From the NCBI GenBank assembly GCA_012295275.1, contig CM022670.1:31767938-31831937 (forward strand): 64,000 nt of DNA. The letters run 5' to 3'. Source of the DNA: Chrysomallon squamiferum. Lineage: Eukaryota; Mollusca; Gastropoda; Neomphalida; Peltospiridae. Below the pieces are notes generated by a model that was not told where the DNA came from, did not search any database, and worked only from the letters and a program-made list of their open reading frames with translations. The position numbers and the translations under genes were made by a program. Positions 34,336-46,228 of the stretch are shown here, one piece after another; positions within the stretch are counted from its first letter, which is position 1, and each line of letters begins with the position of its first letter.

Positions 34336-37300
34336 AACATGTTTACCAGTCATCATCAGGTAAGACATCATGTGCAATAGTTCATTCTGAGTATTACTTT
34401 TATGTTATTCTCTAACTGCAAAAATCATGTTTAATGAAGTTGTTATTCAGGTTTTGAATTAACATTCACCAAAATCTGCAGAAACCTAGGTAGCCTGTGT
34501 TACATGTTTGTAGTCAGATATTGGTAACTTTAGTATTATTTTATATATTTATGTACATGGAGGTAGTGATGCATATCTTTCTGGGCATTCTTTCAATACC
34601 AAAATAATTATTTTAGTAGTGGATGTTTATATTTTATACATTTTATATATATTCTTAACAAATAATCATAATGTGTTTGTTTTTTCTTTCTATTTTTTTG
34701 TTGTTTATTATGTAAACATATTGTACGTGGATATAGAGAATTGTTTTCCACATTTACCATGCCATAAAACCAGTCCAGAAGTTGATATAATATTTTACCT
34801 TTAAACAGAACTATATGGTACATTAATTTATTTTTGAATATGAATGTAATATATCTTAAGTGTTCTTTTATTTTAGGTTTGTTTATCCATTACACTGAAT
34901 TGTACATTAAATATTATTAAGTTTATAAATATCAGTATAGATGTACATATTCAGTCGTCAAAAAGCTGGTATTTAATAGTTTGTATATTACTATTACATT
35001 CAAAAATATATCTAGATGAGAATATTTTTTTATATAACTACAATTGATCATGTATAGTTGTGATCACTGTTAATTTGAAGTGCCGAAAGATTGCCATAGT
35101 TTTCTTTTTTCTCTAAATACATAAAACAGCAGTTATCTGTCATGACAGATCATTTGTAAAATGTGTAGTACATGCATCACTCCTTGCCTATCAGAAATAT
35201 ATAGATCTGTGTAGCATTTTCATCTAGAACAGAGAGAATTGGACATTTAATTTATAATTTATTTTGATTAATTTCTTTGTAAATATTGATTACTTTCTAA
35301 TCTTTTACACTGTTTTTTTTATACAACATTAATTACATTTGAATAAGCCAAAAAATACAAATTACATTATATGTACATAGAATTTTTTTATGAATCCATC
35401 TATTAATCTGATCTTTTAAATTTAATTACTATCTTTTTCTAACTTAAGAAAGAAAAACAAATTTAATGTCCTTGCCATTATTACGGTTACATAAAAATAT
35501 TATATAATTTTTGCGAAAATTTACACTATAATAATAATAAATATTTCTGTAAATTCAGATCTTTAATTTTATGTGGTCTTTGGTTTTGAAGCCTACATTA
35601 TTTAAAATATACAAATGATTATTTATTTATTTATTTATTTTTACTTATAATAATGTGTTAATTGAAGAACATATAAAAAATAAAATTAAAATTATAAAAC
35701 CATCTGACATATGTGGCTGCCAGAAGCAAAAAAAATGGACCACCTTGTAAGCAGTGACATTGCAATTATAGAAAAATGGTAACATACAGATATTTTTAAA
35801 CATTTCTTTTTTGCAGAATATTCCTTCATAATTAATTTATTAAGACTGGACTGCAAAAACTAGATGAAACAAAGTTTGAAATATGCAGACTATGTCTAGA
35901 CAGTTCCTTTGTATCACAAAATATACACTACATACCATCTTCTGTTGTTGCCATATCCAAAATTTGTTCTTTGTTACTTGAGAATATTTCCTTACTTAAA
36001 TGTAGTTTGAATTTTTGAAGTTCTATATTATATTTGTGATCATGGGATATAATTATTATGTCTAATAATTGTTTTGTTATCTTTGTAAGATTGTAGATTT
36101 GTAAAACCATCAGTAAATTATACCTTTGTATATAGATCAACAATCTATTACCTGAAATTCTCCTAAATGGACTATAGAGTTTAATTAATAATTTTATGTT
36201 GTATATTCTTAAACTGGTGTCTATGCATTCTTATAAAAAGGCAGCATCCATTTTGTTACTAATTGTTATTATTATTCAGTAGGAGGTGCATTCCAAACAA
36301 AAGGGTGCTGATAGATTCAAGCCAGCAATAAAACACCAATTTAAAAAAAAAATGTTTTGACTTTTCAAAATAAAGCTAATTGTATCTAATAATTATTTTT
36401 GATTCCTGTTTATAAACTACATGTAAATAAATATTCTTTTTTTTTAATTCTTTTTTTCAGATGTTTATTAATTATATTATTTATCCCAGTGAAATGGAAT
36501 GGCCATTTTCAGACACATTGTGCAAAGTGTGTAACTTTCCTAGCAACAACACATCCATAATCTGGAAAAGTTATTTTTGGTAAAAATCAATAAAACTAAA
36601 CAATCTGTTGATCAGTAAATCTAATCAAAATCCTGTGAAAATATTGATAATTTTTGCATTGTTATTACACTTAATGTAAAAGGTAGTACATCCAAATTAG
36701 AGTTAGTCTCAATTATGTTAAAAACTGTATTAATGATTGTAAATTAACAGTTCAAAAAAAAAAAAAAAAAAAATGACACTGTATTTTGTATCATGTCAAA
36801 TATTTCTAATACTTTCTGAAGATTTACAATATACTATTTTTATCAAACATGTTTATATTAATATTTATATGATACTATTCCAAAATTATATATCTTATAT
36901 CCATGTTTGTAGAAAATGTATTAATATAATAATATTTATATCCAAATAATACTGAACATATTTGTTAACTGTTATTTATGATAACTGAAATGTTATTCTT
37001 GTTTTGTATTATTTCTCTTCATGTTTATTGGATCACAATTTTTTTAGTTTAATATTTATCTTATCAGTATATATTGGTCTGTAACCATATTCATTTACTG
37101 TTACCTTAATGAGACTAAAAACATTGTGCCATTAATGTGAATCATATAAATCACAAAACTGATACATTAATAATTGAACTACTTAATACAGTCTAATAAA
37201 TTCATGAGAATCTTTGCTGGTGTCCATAGCAATCAATAGTGCTGTGGAGATCAATAGTTTTTGTATTCACCATGACAGCATATATATCAGTGAACTGTTT

Positions 37301-37958
37301 GTGCGTGTATGTGTATGTATTTCCACTTTCTTTTATTTCTTTTGAATTTTTTTTTTTTTTTTTTTTTTTTTAATATTTAGTTATTTTATTGACCATTGGC
37401 TATGTATTGATCATTATCAAGTGCCAAATTTCATTTTTGTTATAATGCTATCAGTATATTCTTTACTTATGTAATTATTTTGTTTAATATTTTATTTTTG
37501 TTGTTTTAAATTTTATTTATGTATTTATTTATATTTTTAATTGAATTTTGAATTGTATTTCTTAAAACAATTTAAATGTATTGTATAATAAAAAGAATAT
37601 TTTACTGATAAATATTTTATTTATTAAAATTAAAAGACATTCATAATTATGAAAAAAATTACATTGTTATTTACTAATATTGTATTGTAAAATTCATTTC
37701 ATGTACTGAAACGTACATAAATTTCATTTACACACAAAATATGAATTATTGTCCAAACTAATTAATAGCTAACATTTAATAAACTCTATTGTGTACCAAT
37801 CTTTGACATTTGTTGTTTTTGTCAAAATTAATAATTCAATCCATTATAATGCTGAAATAATTATTCAAAACTATTTATGTTAATATGCTATTGGGGTTTT
37901 TGCTTCTCTGTTGTTAAAATTGTATTTGTTACTTTCAGAATAAATATATAATATATAA
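34336..37958. other. Spacer between XKR and ODH-1, including 3'UTRs
   Basis: AT-rich sequence with homopolymer T/A runs (poly-A at about 36754-36773, poly-T at about 37349-37371) and TTTA runs. The two flanking genes converge here, so both 3'UTRs should lie in this interval. No coding sequence recognised. Confidence 0.5.
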
Positions 37959-39170
37959 TCACAGCAAACTGATGAGATCATCAATACTGTTGTATCCATA
38001 ACACTGAGGACATCGAGTCTCTTTTAGATCCTTTCCTTTCAGTTGACCATCTACTAGGTACTCTTTGTGTATGATACTCTGACTCCAAACAATTACTTCA
38101 TCAATGAAAGGTGTTTCCACTCCAGCAATAAGACTCAATCCTTTAATAGCTACCAGACCATTAGGCACATCCTCGACTAAAAATCGATGTCCAAAGTTTG
38201 GTACAAATTGTCCATTTTTTTCAGTCATTGGATGATTAAGGCCATTGTAGGCTTCATTTGTCTGCAAACAGGTCATCAAGTTTCTCTTGTCTTTGATTCT
38301 GTCAGGATATGTCTCACGATACCAGTCTGTCAGATGAATCACATTGGACATGCTGAATTTGGAGTTTTTATTTTGGAAAGCTTTAGCTGTTGCCATTAGT
38401 TCATCTGCAATACCACTCAAGTATTTTGTTGCTGTTTCATCAACACCTTGAAAAAACAGTGGTGCTTTCACAAGAGGTCTACCATCCCAGTCCTTCCATT
38501 TGCCATACATGATTGGTGGATTAATTATTGATTTTGTTGACATATAAGTCTCAAGAAAATTATTAGCTTTTTTCAAAACTATATCATTTCCAAGGACTTT
38601 TTGCATGGTTTGTAATGGATCAAATGGTGGAGGATTGCTTTTACTGCTGATAATGCTTCCTAAAAGATGTTCTTTTGTGCCTAGAATGTTAACTTTCTTT
38701 CCAAATTCTACAATTCTTGTCACCCATGGAAGTGTTTCAAAAGACAAAATTGTACATGATCTTGCTTTGTCTTTTAAAATACCAAAACACTGGAACTCAA
38801 ATCCTGGTTGTCCTGGCATTCCCACTATTGCTGTATTTGGCTCTAAATAAGGTTCAATAGCTTTAAGATATGACTGGTGAACAAATGCAGGTATAACCAG
38901 AACAATAAGATTTGAACCTGGAACCACAGAAGCAGGATTACTTGAAACAATGCTTGGACTGGCCTTTATTTCAGTCTCTGTACCATCCTTGCCTGTTACT
39001 TTAACAACAAAGTCATTTTCCTTCAACAGACTGTTCCAGCTTTTTGCCTTATCTTCGGACAGTGTAAAAACACAAGACTCTGTGTTCTTGCAAGATGCTG
39101 CTAACCCAGCTGTAACATGGGCTCCATTGCCAGAACCACAAACCAATATTTTTGTGAAAGACTGGAGCAT
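37959..39170 (-). CDS. Opine dehydrogenase paralogue 1 (catalytic His replaced by Asn)
   Basis: A 403-residue protein in one coding exon on the minus strand. Opine dehydrogenases condense pyruvate with an amino acid using NADH, ending anaerobic glycolysis in molluscan muscle. The Rossmann nucleotide-binding motif is CGSGNGAHVTAGLAAS near residue 10; MPGQPGFEFQC and SFETLPW follow; the octopine-DH domain carries YGKWKDWDG and HRFLVEDVPNG, which keeps the Arg/Asp pair spaced like Arg324 and Asp329 of scallop octopine dehydrogenase. The position matching the catalytic His of that enzyme (SIVHPP in ODH-3) is Asn217 here (SIINPP, codon AAT). A frame extends upstream to 39242, but a good acceptor (CACATTCAG, then exon from 39187) lies 17 bases before the ATG at 39170, so I start there. 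It is the only cluster member on the minus strand and is most similar by eye to ODH-3. It may be a pseudoenzyme. Confidence 0.88.
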   Translation of the reverse strand: MLQSFTKILVCGSGNGAHVTAGLAASCKNTESCVFTLSEDKAKSWNSLLKENDFVVKVTGKDGTETEIKASPSIVSSNPASVVPGSNLIVLVIPAFVHQSYLKAIEPYLEPNTAIVGMPGQPGFEFQCFGILKDKARSCTILSFETLPWVTRIVEFGKKVNILGTKEHLLGSIISSKSNPPPFDPLQTMQKVLGNDIVLKKANNFLETYMSTKSIINPPIMYGKWKDWDGRPLVKAPLFFQGVDETATKYLSGIADELMATAKAFQNKNSKFSMSNVIHLTDWYRETYPDRIKDKRNLMTCLQTNEAYNGLNHPMTEKNGQFVPNFGHRFLVEDVPNGLVAIKGLSLIAGVETPFIDEVIVWSQSIIHKEYLVDGQLKGKDLKETRCPQCYGYNSIDDLISLL

Positions 39171-40379
39171 GCTTATTCTGGTACTTGCTGAATGTGAAAA
39201 TGTAATGAATAAATAAATTATTGTTTCTATATTTCTACTCATTTTAATGATAACAGTTAAGAGTTATAAATGAAATTAATACAGTATAATTACTGTATAA
39301 TCAGAGAGGAAATTATTGCTTCCACTCAGTGGACTACTTTTATGGATATGTACACAGAAATTTATTATTTGCTTTCTGCAGAAAACAGAAAATTACTTAC
39401 AAATTAAACCAGTTTTAGAGCAGTGACTGGAATGGTATATGGACCAGTGACCTCTATGACAGCTGATCATATGCTCAGACCATTAAATTACAGTTACTAT
39501 CCTACAAATACAACAATATTTGATAATAATAAGAAAGATCTGTACTTTCTGAAACAATATTAAAACAATAAATAAAATGCAAATATATTTACTTGATTTG
39601 TGGATTACATATTTGGTTTCTACATTCATAGAAAAAAAATGCTTTAATATAATTATTTTATATTCTTTTGTGAAAATCATCTGTTCATTAAAACATATTA
39701 TATGGCTTATGATTTATAAATATCAACCTTATAATTAAAACCAAACGATCATTTTTGTTAATTGTGTTTAATCTTTAAAGACACTAATATGAAATATAGT
39801 GGTTAGAACTAGAAATAATCAAACAATTATTCTTGCACAATTCTGTTATTTCAAAAATGGGCTAATAATTTTATAAATGATTCAATATTACCTTCATGAT
39901 AAATTCAAATAATAATATTAATAATAAATAAATCAATAAACATAAAAAGAGATGGAATGAGAGCCAACACTTTTCTCAGGTTTCATCTCTCTCTCTCTTT
40001 AGATCAGTAGATTGGAGAAATGCCAATCTTATTTTCATGACATCTACCGAATCTGCTCATCTGATAACGATCAATATAATGACAGAAAAACTGTTTTGTA
40101 ATTTATAACTAAACCACATCAACTGATATTTCAGCAGACCTTGTTGTGGTTCGTGAATGATCATAGCTGTATTAATGATTGAAAACGAGGCATTGTTCCA
40201 AGCTGAATACCAAGTCCTAAGTGTGGACAATAGATTTAATAGTACGTTTAAACTTGTTCTGTTTTAACACATTATTATAGAAGATTGTAAAAATAGTAAA
40301 TCTGTCATAGATGAAAATATATTGGTTTTTTTTTAATGTGAAACATTAAATTTATATTCTGTACTAGTTCTATAGGGTA

Positions 40380-41700
40380 AGGTGGGGTAATTCTGGCCCC
40401 CTTTTCCATTCAATCTCACCTGCAGTTTCACAAACAAAAGGAAACAACAAAATGGAGTGAATAATGAATAATGTCTAGTATATTTATTTCTGCTTCAAAA
40501 TACACAAACGCTATATGCATAGTGCTTATACTTTCAAAATGGGAACCAGGTTATAAATTGTTGTCAGGGGCCAGATTTAACCTGATGATTTGGGGTAAAT
40601 CTAGCCCCCACATTCATGATGTATTTTAGTCCTCAGATTTGTACTGATTATTGCTGTGTAATCATTGTTTACTACTACTAATAATTAGTCCTAATCATAA
40701 TACAAGTTAGATTCAAAACTTCAATAAACTAAACTCCTTGACAAATATGACACAAGAATACAATATCTTTCAAGTCTGCACCAGCTGGGATTTCGAGGCT
40801 TGCAAGAATCAAGACAATACCAATTTGGGCATGCATCACATCCTTTGAACTCGTCAAAATTCATGCTATCCTCAACTTTGCATTCACATTTGTCTTGTAT
40901 ATCTACAACATCTATGTCTTCTAATTAAGGCTCGTCACCATCAATGTTTTCTTTGACTGCATCCACCAGTTCTGCTGTAGCATTCAAACTGAGCTGCCAT
41001 TTTGACTTTGTATCTTCTTCTGGGGTTTTTTTTGGTTGTAGTTTTGCCTGTCTCACCTTTGTTTTCTTTGCCTTTTCTTCGTCCTTGTTCTTCTTCTCTG
41101 CCAACTCGTCTTCATACCTCTTGACACTTTCTTCTTCTGTCAGTGCCTCAGCATACCTCATCCTTTTGATTTTATTTGAAGTTTGACAACATGCCCCACC
41201 AGATGGACTGTGGACTTTCAATTGTTTCAAAAAATTTAAATAAAACTCAAAATGGACTATATCAATGCCAAAACTATTGATTTCACCACCAAATATGTGG
41301 CCAGATTTACCCCATCCATGGAGGCCAGAATTGCCCTAAGTAGTGGAGTAAAATAAAACACATATTTCTTGCCCAATTACCACATATTAATCAAGTTTCT
41401 GCTGCTGAACTTAATAACTGATTATATATTTACCTGTTATATGTTATCACTAACCTTATGTCAATAGGACAAAAAAAATAACTCTTGAAACCTCAAAATG
41501 CACTTTTGTTTACAACTAAGTTGTTTTCATTACTTTCATGGCCACTATACTTCACATGTAAATGGCTGATTACCTACATCCTTTGTTCTAATGAGAGATA
41601 GGAAGGTTTTATTTATATCAACAAAGTTCCAGAAATCTGGACAGAGTAGTATAGTGGCTGCAAGTCATAATACACCTCGGGGGCCAAAATTACCCCACCT
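40380..41700 (-). mobile_element. pogo/Tc1-mariner-type element, internally deleted (1321 bp)
   Basis: The terminal inverted repeats are AGGTGGGGTAATTCTGGCCC at the left and its near complement ending ATTACCCCACCT at the right, both flanked by TA (40378-40379 and 41701-41702), the target duplication of the Tc1/mariner/pogo group. A minus-strand frame (41230-40925) encodes about 101 residues: EALTEEESVKRYEDELAEKK and a Lys/Glu-rich helix, like the C-terminal tail of pogo/CENP-B-type transposases. Past its stop, the same frame continues with a Cys-rich block (CECK, CDACPNWYC, CKPRNPSWC; about 40780-40890) resembling a PHD-like zinc finger. No DDE catalytic core is present, so the element is not autonomous. 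Confidence 0.8.
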
Positions 41701-41766
41701 TACTGTTTATAATTACCCATAACAAATTGTAATTCAACAAGTAATAAAATACATTAGTTGTAACAT

Positions 41767-41820
41767 TATTATTAGTAGTAGTAGTAGTAGTAGTAGTAAT
41801 AGTAGTAGTAGTAGTAGTCA
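41767..41820. repeat. (AGT)n trinucleotide repeat
   Basis: About 16 AGT units with one AAT interruption, just past the right end of the pogo-like element. Confidence 0.9.
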
Positions 41821-42094
41821 AAGCAGTAGCAATAGAAATAGTAATAGTAATATTTTTGCATTCTAGGCATATATCAATGAGTCAGAGAGAGAGAGTGGGG
41901 GACAAAACAATGAAATTAAAACCAGCTGACTTAATGTAATTAATGTATTTAAAATATGTAAAACACAATGTGTATATAATAATTATTATATTTACTAATT
42001 ACATATTTGGAACAGAATAAGAATTAAAATATATTTAAAGTAATATTCGACAACGGTGTTTTAAAATGTTTAAAAATGTTAAAAAATAAAATAT

Positions 42095-42139
42095 TACTAC
42101 TACTACTACTGCTACTTCTACTTCTACCTCTTCTAGAAC

Positions 42140-42176
<37 letters not shown>

Positions 42177-42178
42177 TA
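42095..42178. repeat. (ACT)n / (AAT)n trinucleotide repeat
   Basis: A compound run of ACT/TCT units followed by about 12 AAT units. Confidence 0.9.
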
Positions 42179-42559
42179 CCATGAAAGAATAAATTATTAA
42201 TTTTGTTTTAAACATTTAAATTTAAAATCTACCAATAATCTGTCAAACACAAATAGGCATAGGCCTATCTTTACTTTATTTTGTTAACAACGTGAAGAAA
42301 AACGAAGAAAAAATATTGGAATTTCTGGCAATGTGCCTTCACAGGTGAACCAGTTTTACGTTCATCTGTACGTGGAGTTTTTCTTTTACAGATTTATACA
42401 CCAGTCCTTCAACCAAATTTCTTTAAATGCTAGTGCAGCAATCTAAAATATCTGATCATGTAAATTATCAATAAAAAAAAAAGAAGTAAGAAAGGCAGAG
42501 CAAATCATCATCTTTTGTCGTTGTTGTTTTTTAAACTATAATAATGCACATGGTAGATA

Positions 42560-42735
42560 AACATCATTGTTGCTTTCTCTTGCTACCGCATACAAAACAG
42601 AAAAAAGAAAGCGAGAGGAAGTATGTGCGTGCGGAAATCTACTGCCATGTGATTACCATTTTGGGTCAAGGACTGAAAGCTGACGGCAGTGTTGTATGAA
42701 ACATTATATGTACATGTTTTTCACGTGAATTTCAG
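42560..42735 (+). promoter_or_regulatory. Candidate promoter and 5' non-coding exon of ODH-2
   Basis: A GC-richer patch ends in TTCAG|GTGAGTG (GT at 42736-42737), a near-perfect donor. ODH-2 has an acceptor 22 bases before its ATG, so a non-coding first exon is expected upstream. Inferred from splice-site shape. Confidence 0.35.
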
Positions 42736-43351
42736 GTGAGTGCGTTTCTTAAGATAATGGTACCATATTAGAATTACCCAGTGACAGCATTTATAAAATT
42801 TTCAAACTTTTCATACGTAGATTTATCACAAGTTAATCGCAGTTTTGTTCGCAGTATCTAGTTTCGCTACTTGTTGCTATATTTACACGTTTTCTACATT
42901 TGGATACGGGAATGAAGCGATCAATTGGTTTTTACATAGATGTAGTCTTATCTTTTATATGTTTTAATCATTAAAATCGTTTCGTAAGTTTCAAGTATTT
43001 ACTAAAAAAAAACTTTACAATAATGTAAAATGATTTTGTAATTAACATACTAAAATGACTGAAGCAATACAAAATTCCGTACGCATGCACAGACGAACTT
43101 TTGCCCACACGCTATACATTATATATAACATGCTTGAAACATGCTTGAAATACCACACACTCAAATACGCGCATACGCAGTCACTATTTTATGTCAGAAT
43201 ATTTAAAGTAATTTTAGAATAATAATTCCAAATTATGTGACTATGCGCACATACATATACACACACGTGTATGCATAAATACAATCACATGCACACGTAT
43301 ACAAACATATGCTCGCTCGCGCGCTATCATGTACATACACATTTAAATATT

Positions 43352-43354
<3 letters not shown>

Positions 43355-43381
<27 letters not shown>
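43355..43381. repeat. (CA)n microsatellite
   Basis: About 13 uninterrupted CA units. Confidence 0.9.
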
Positions 43382-43385
<4 letters not shown>

Positions 43386-43814
43386 TCTTCGATCTCTGAA
43401 CCATTTTAAAATTATCTATTTGTCAGTTTTAATCTTTACATTTGTCTGTGCTGTTTTAGCTATTGGTTATCGTGATATTTCGTTTAGAAGGTGATGTTGG
43501 CAGGGTTATATATTCTTGTGTGTACATTTATTTACAAAGCGTTCAGTTTGACTGCTGCTTACTGCCTAAGTAAAGATAGCTCGCTAGAGATGGAAAGCAT
43601 ATTTTACACCCTACATAACAATATACTGAGCTAACGAAATTCGGATATTGTCAAAATCCCGACTAAGCAACTGAAAAACCATTAAAGTGCATTAAAAACT
43701 ATGATGTTGTTATTTTATAATAATAATATTAACAAGAACAGTAGCAGTCCCACGAACGATATATGTTTATATTTATTTATTTTTCGTTTCAGATTATACA
43801 ATACTTTGACAAAA

Positions 43815-45017
43815 ATGAGTAAAGTGATAGTACTAGTATGCGGCGGTGGAAATGTTGCTCACGTGGTTACTGGTCTTGCAGCTTCCCGCGAAAATATCGA
43901 GACTCGAGTGTTGATATTAAATCAAGAAGAAGCTGATAAATGGACCAACAGTTTAAAAGAAGGAGATCTTTTGCTGCAGACAACTGATGCTGAAGGTGAT
44001 CCTATAGAAATAAAATCAAAACCTAAAATAGTGTCAAAGGATCCAAAAAGAGTAGTTCCAGGAGCTCATGTAATCGTAATGACAGTTCCTTGTCCAGAGA
44101 GTAAATCCTATTTAGATGCTGTATGTTCTCATGTGAATAATAATTCAATAATTGTAGGCATCACCGGTCAACCTGGATTCGAATTTCAATGCCTGGATTC
44201 TCTAAAGATCAAAACCAAAAAGTGTACGGTGGTGTCATTTGGGGACATACCATGGGCATGTAGAATCATCGAGTTTGGTAAAAAGGTGAAAATTCTGGGA
44301 AATAAAATCTCCATTATGGTATCCGTTTTAAATGGGAAAAGCCGTCCAGAACACAAACCTGTCGAAATAATACAAAAGATCGTGGGCCAGCAGCACGAGG
44401 TTGAGAAAAGAAAGAATTACTTGGAGCCCTACTTGATGAATATGTCTGTTATTCATCCAACTCTAATGTACGGCAAATGGAAAGACTGGGACGGAAAAGC
44501 TTTGGCGAAGAAGCCACCAATGTACCAAGACATTGACGACAAAACGGCAAAACTGTTACAAAGCATAGCTGATGAACTGTTTGAAACGGTCAGACTCATG
44601 AGCGAGAATCCCAAACTTGACATGTGGGACGTACTACATCTTTACGACTGGTTTGTCAGCGAGTACGGTGACAACATTTCTGACACCAGCACACTCGTGA
44701 CTTGTCTTAGCACCAACTCTGCATTCAGCAGCGTCACACATCCCATGAATGTCACTGAGGATAGCAAGTATGTTCCTAATTTTGAATACAGATATTTGGT
44801 CGAAGACGTACCAAACGGCTTGGTAATGGCCAAGAGTCTAGCTTTGATTGCTCGAGTCAAGACGCCAGTGACTGATGAAGTTCTGATGTGGTGCCAAGAG
44901 AAACTGCAAAAGGAATACATGAAGGACGGAAAACTGAAAGGAAAGGACATTGGAGAAACTGGATGTCCACAGAATTATGGTTTTAAGACAATTGAAGATC
45001 TTGTAAATATTATGTAG
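43815..45017 (+). CDS. Opine dehydrogenase paralogue 2
   Basis: A 400-residue protein in one coding exon. The Rossmann motif CGGGNVAHVVTGLAAS starts near residue 9. GQPGFEFQC, the catalytic-site motif VIHPTLMYGKWKDWDG (His retained) and RYLVEDVPNG (Arg/Asp pair retained) follow, and the end is CPQNYGFKTIEDL as in the siblings. Two motifs differ from the other four: MPAFAH (and close variants) is MTVPCPES here, and SFE(T/S)LPW is SFGDIPW, losing the conserved Glu. A frame runs upstream to 43701, but the acceptor TTTCGTTTCAG (exon from 43793) places the start at the ATG at 43815. An NADH-dependent opine dehydrogenase activity is expected; the amino-acid partner (arginine, alanine, glycine, taurine and others are used in molluscs) cannot be read from the sequence. 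A polyadenylation signal lies near 45064. Confidence 0.9.
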   Translation: MSKVIVLVCGGGNVAHVVTGLAASRENIETRVLILNQEEADKWTNSLKEGDLLLQTTDAEGDPIEIKSKPKIVSKDPKRVVPGAHVIVMTVPCPESKSYLDAVCSHVNNNSIIVGITGQPGFEFQCLDSLKIKTKKCTVVSFGDIPWACRIIEFGKKVKILGNKISIMVSVLNGKSRPEHKPVEIIQKIVGQQHEVEKRKNYLEPYLMNMSVIHPTLMYGKWKDWDGKALAKKPPMYQDIDDKTAKLLQSIADELFETVRLMSENPKLDMWDVLHLYDWFVSEYGDNISDTSTLVTCLSTNSAFSSVTHPMNVTEDSKYVPNFEYRYLVEDVPNGLVMAKSLALIARVKTPVTDEVLMWCQEKLQKEYMKDGKLKGKDIGETGCPQNYGFKTIEDLVNIM

Positions 45018-46228
45018 AATGTTTTCCATATCATAAAGACCACTAATTTCACGTCTGTATTGAAAATAAATGGATTTAGCGAATATAAATTATAATATAT
45101 TTGCGTTTTAAGAACAGGATTACATAAAACCATCGAAATATCTCAGTAAAATTAATATAAACATATCATTGTTGTATTGCATCAGTATAATTATGCTTAG
45201 TTTTTTACCAAAATTTTCCAAGAAGTATATATGATATCATAAGACTTTGAAATAATCGAAGATATAAATTAGAGAATACAACCAGAATTTGACTGACATA
45301 TGTTTTTAAATTTTTAATTATATATTTCCCTTCCTCCCCCTGAATTTTATCTATTTTTAAGATGAATTGGAGCTCAACGAAGATGAAAAGGATCAACATT
45401 TGCTCACATAATTTTTGTTTCTACTTTATCTTGTTATTGTTAAGCTTAAGTACATTAATGATATAAATTATTATTCGACAGGCCGGCTAACATTCCAAAT
45501 GCCTATTTAAAAATATATATAAATTAATTTTTTATTCATTGTTATATGATGGAAGTTGTAAGTAACATGTATCTAGTAAATAAAAAACGCTAAATTTAAA
45601 GAAGACTCATTTAGACTACAAAATAAGGTTCGAATTAGTCAATAATGTTCCGCTGTTTTACTGTGTAATTGTGTAACTGTTTGAAGCATAATGAAAATAA
45701 TATGTAGACAAAACTGTTATTCCCATTCCTCACCCACGTTTTATTATAATATTTCAACCCACTGTTTGATTCGCTATAGTAATTGTACTGACTGGTGATG
45801 TTACTGTAATATTATTTTGTTTGGCTATTATTTTATATTGTAAATAAACCTCTTGTGTTTCCAGAATTGCCATGTACTTGCTTTCTCAAATAATTGAATT
45901 GTTAGCCTATTTATTTATTTATTTATTTGTTTTTTTTTGTTTAGGTGTGTGTTGTTTCGCTTTATTAACAATTCTATTCGCTCAATAAACTATTTTGTTG
46001 GACATTGTGTGAGTATTATTGATATACAAAGTCAGCATTAAAATTAATGTATTAAAATATTATAATTATCAAAGAAGACAATTATTGTGAAGACAAGAAA
46101 ACGAATGCCCTCATTCATATGGGCTTCACATATTCGAGAGAGAGAGAGAGAGATTTGAAAATATATTCTAAACATATTGAAATTAACAACATTAAATATA
46201 CACATTATGAATCATTTCTATAATATTT

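Larger units (their letters stand above)
39171..43792. other. Spacer between divergent ODH-1 and ODH-2
   Basis: Should contain the 5' non-coding exons and promoters of both genes. It holds a pogo-like transposon (40380-41700), AGT/AAT microsatellites (41767-42176) and a GC-richer patch at about 42560-42740 that ends in a strong donor. A (CA)n tract lies at 43355-43381. Confidence 0.5.

Noticed and set aside
38187-39216. Plus-strand frames opposite ODH-1, and similar minus-strand frames opposite ODH-2 to ODH-5
   Set aside because: Antisense shadows of the conserved dehydrogenase exons.
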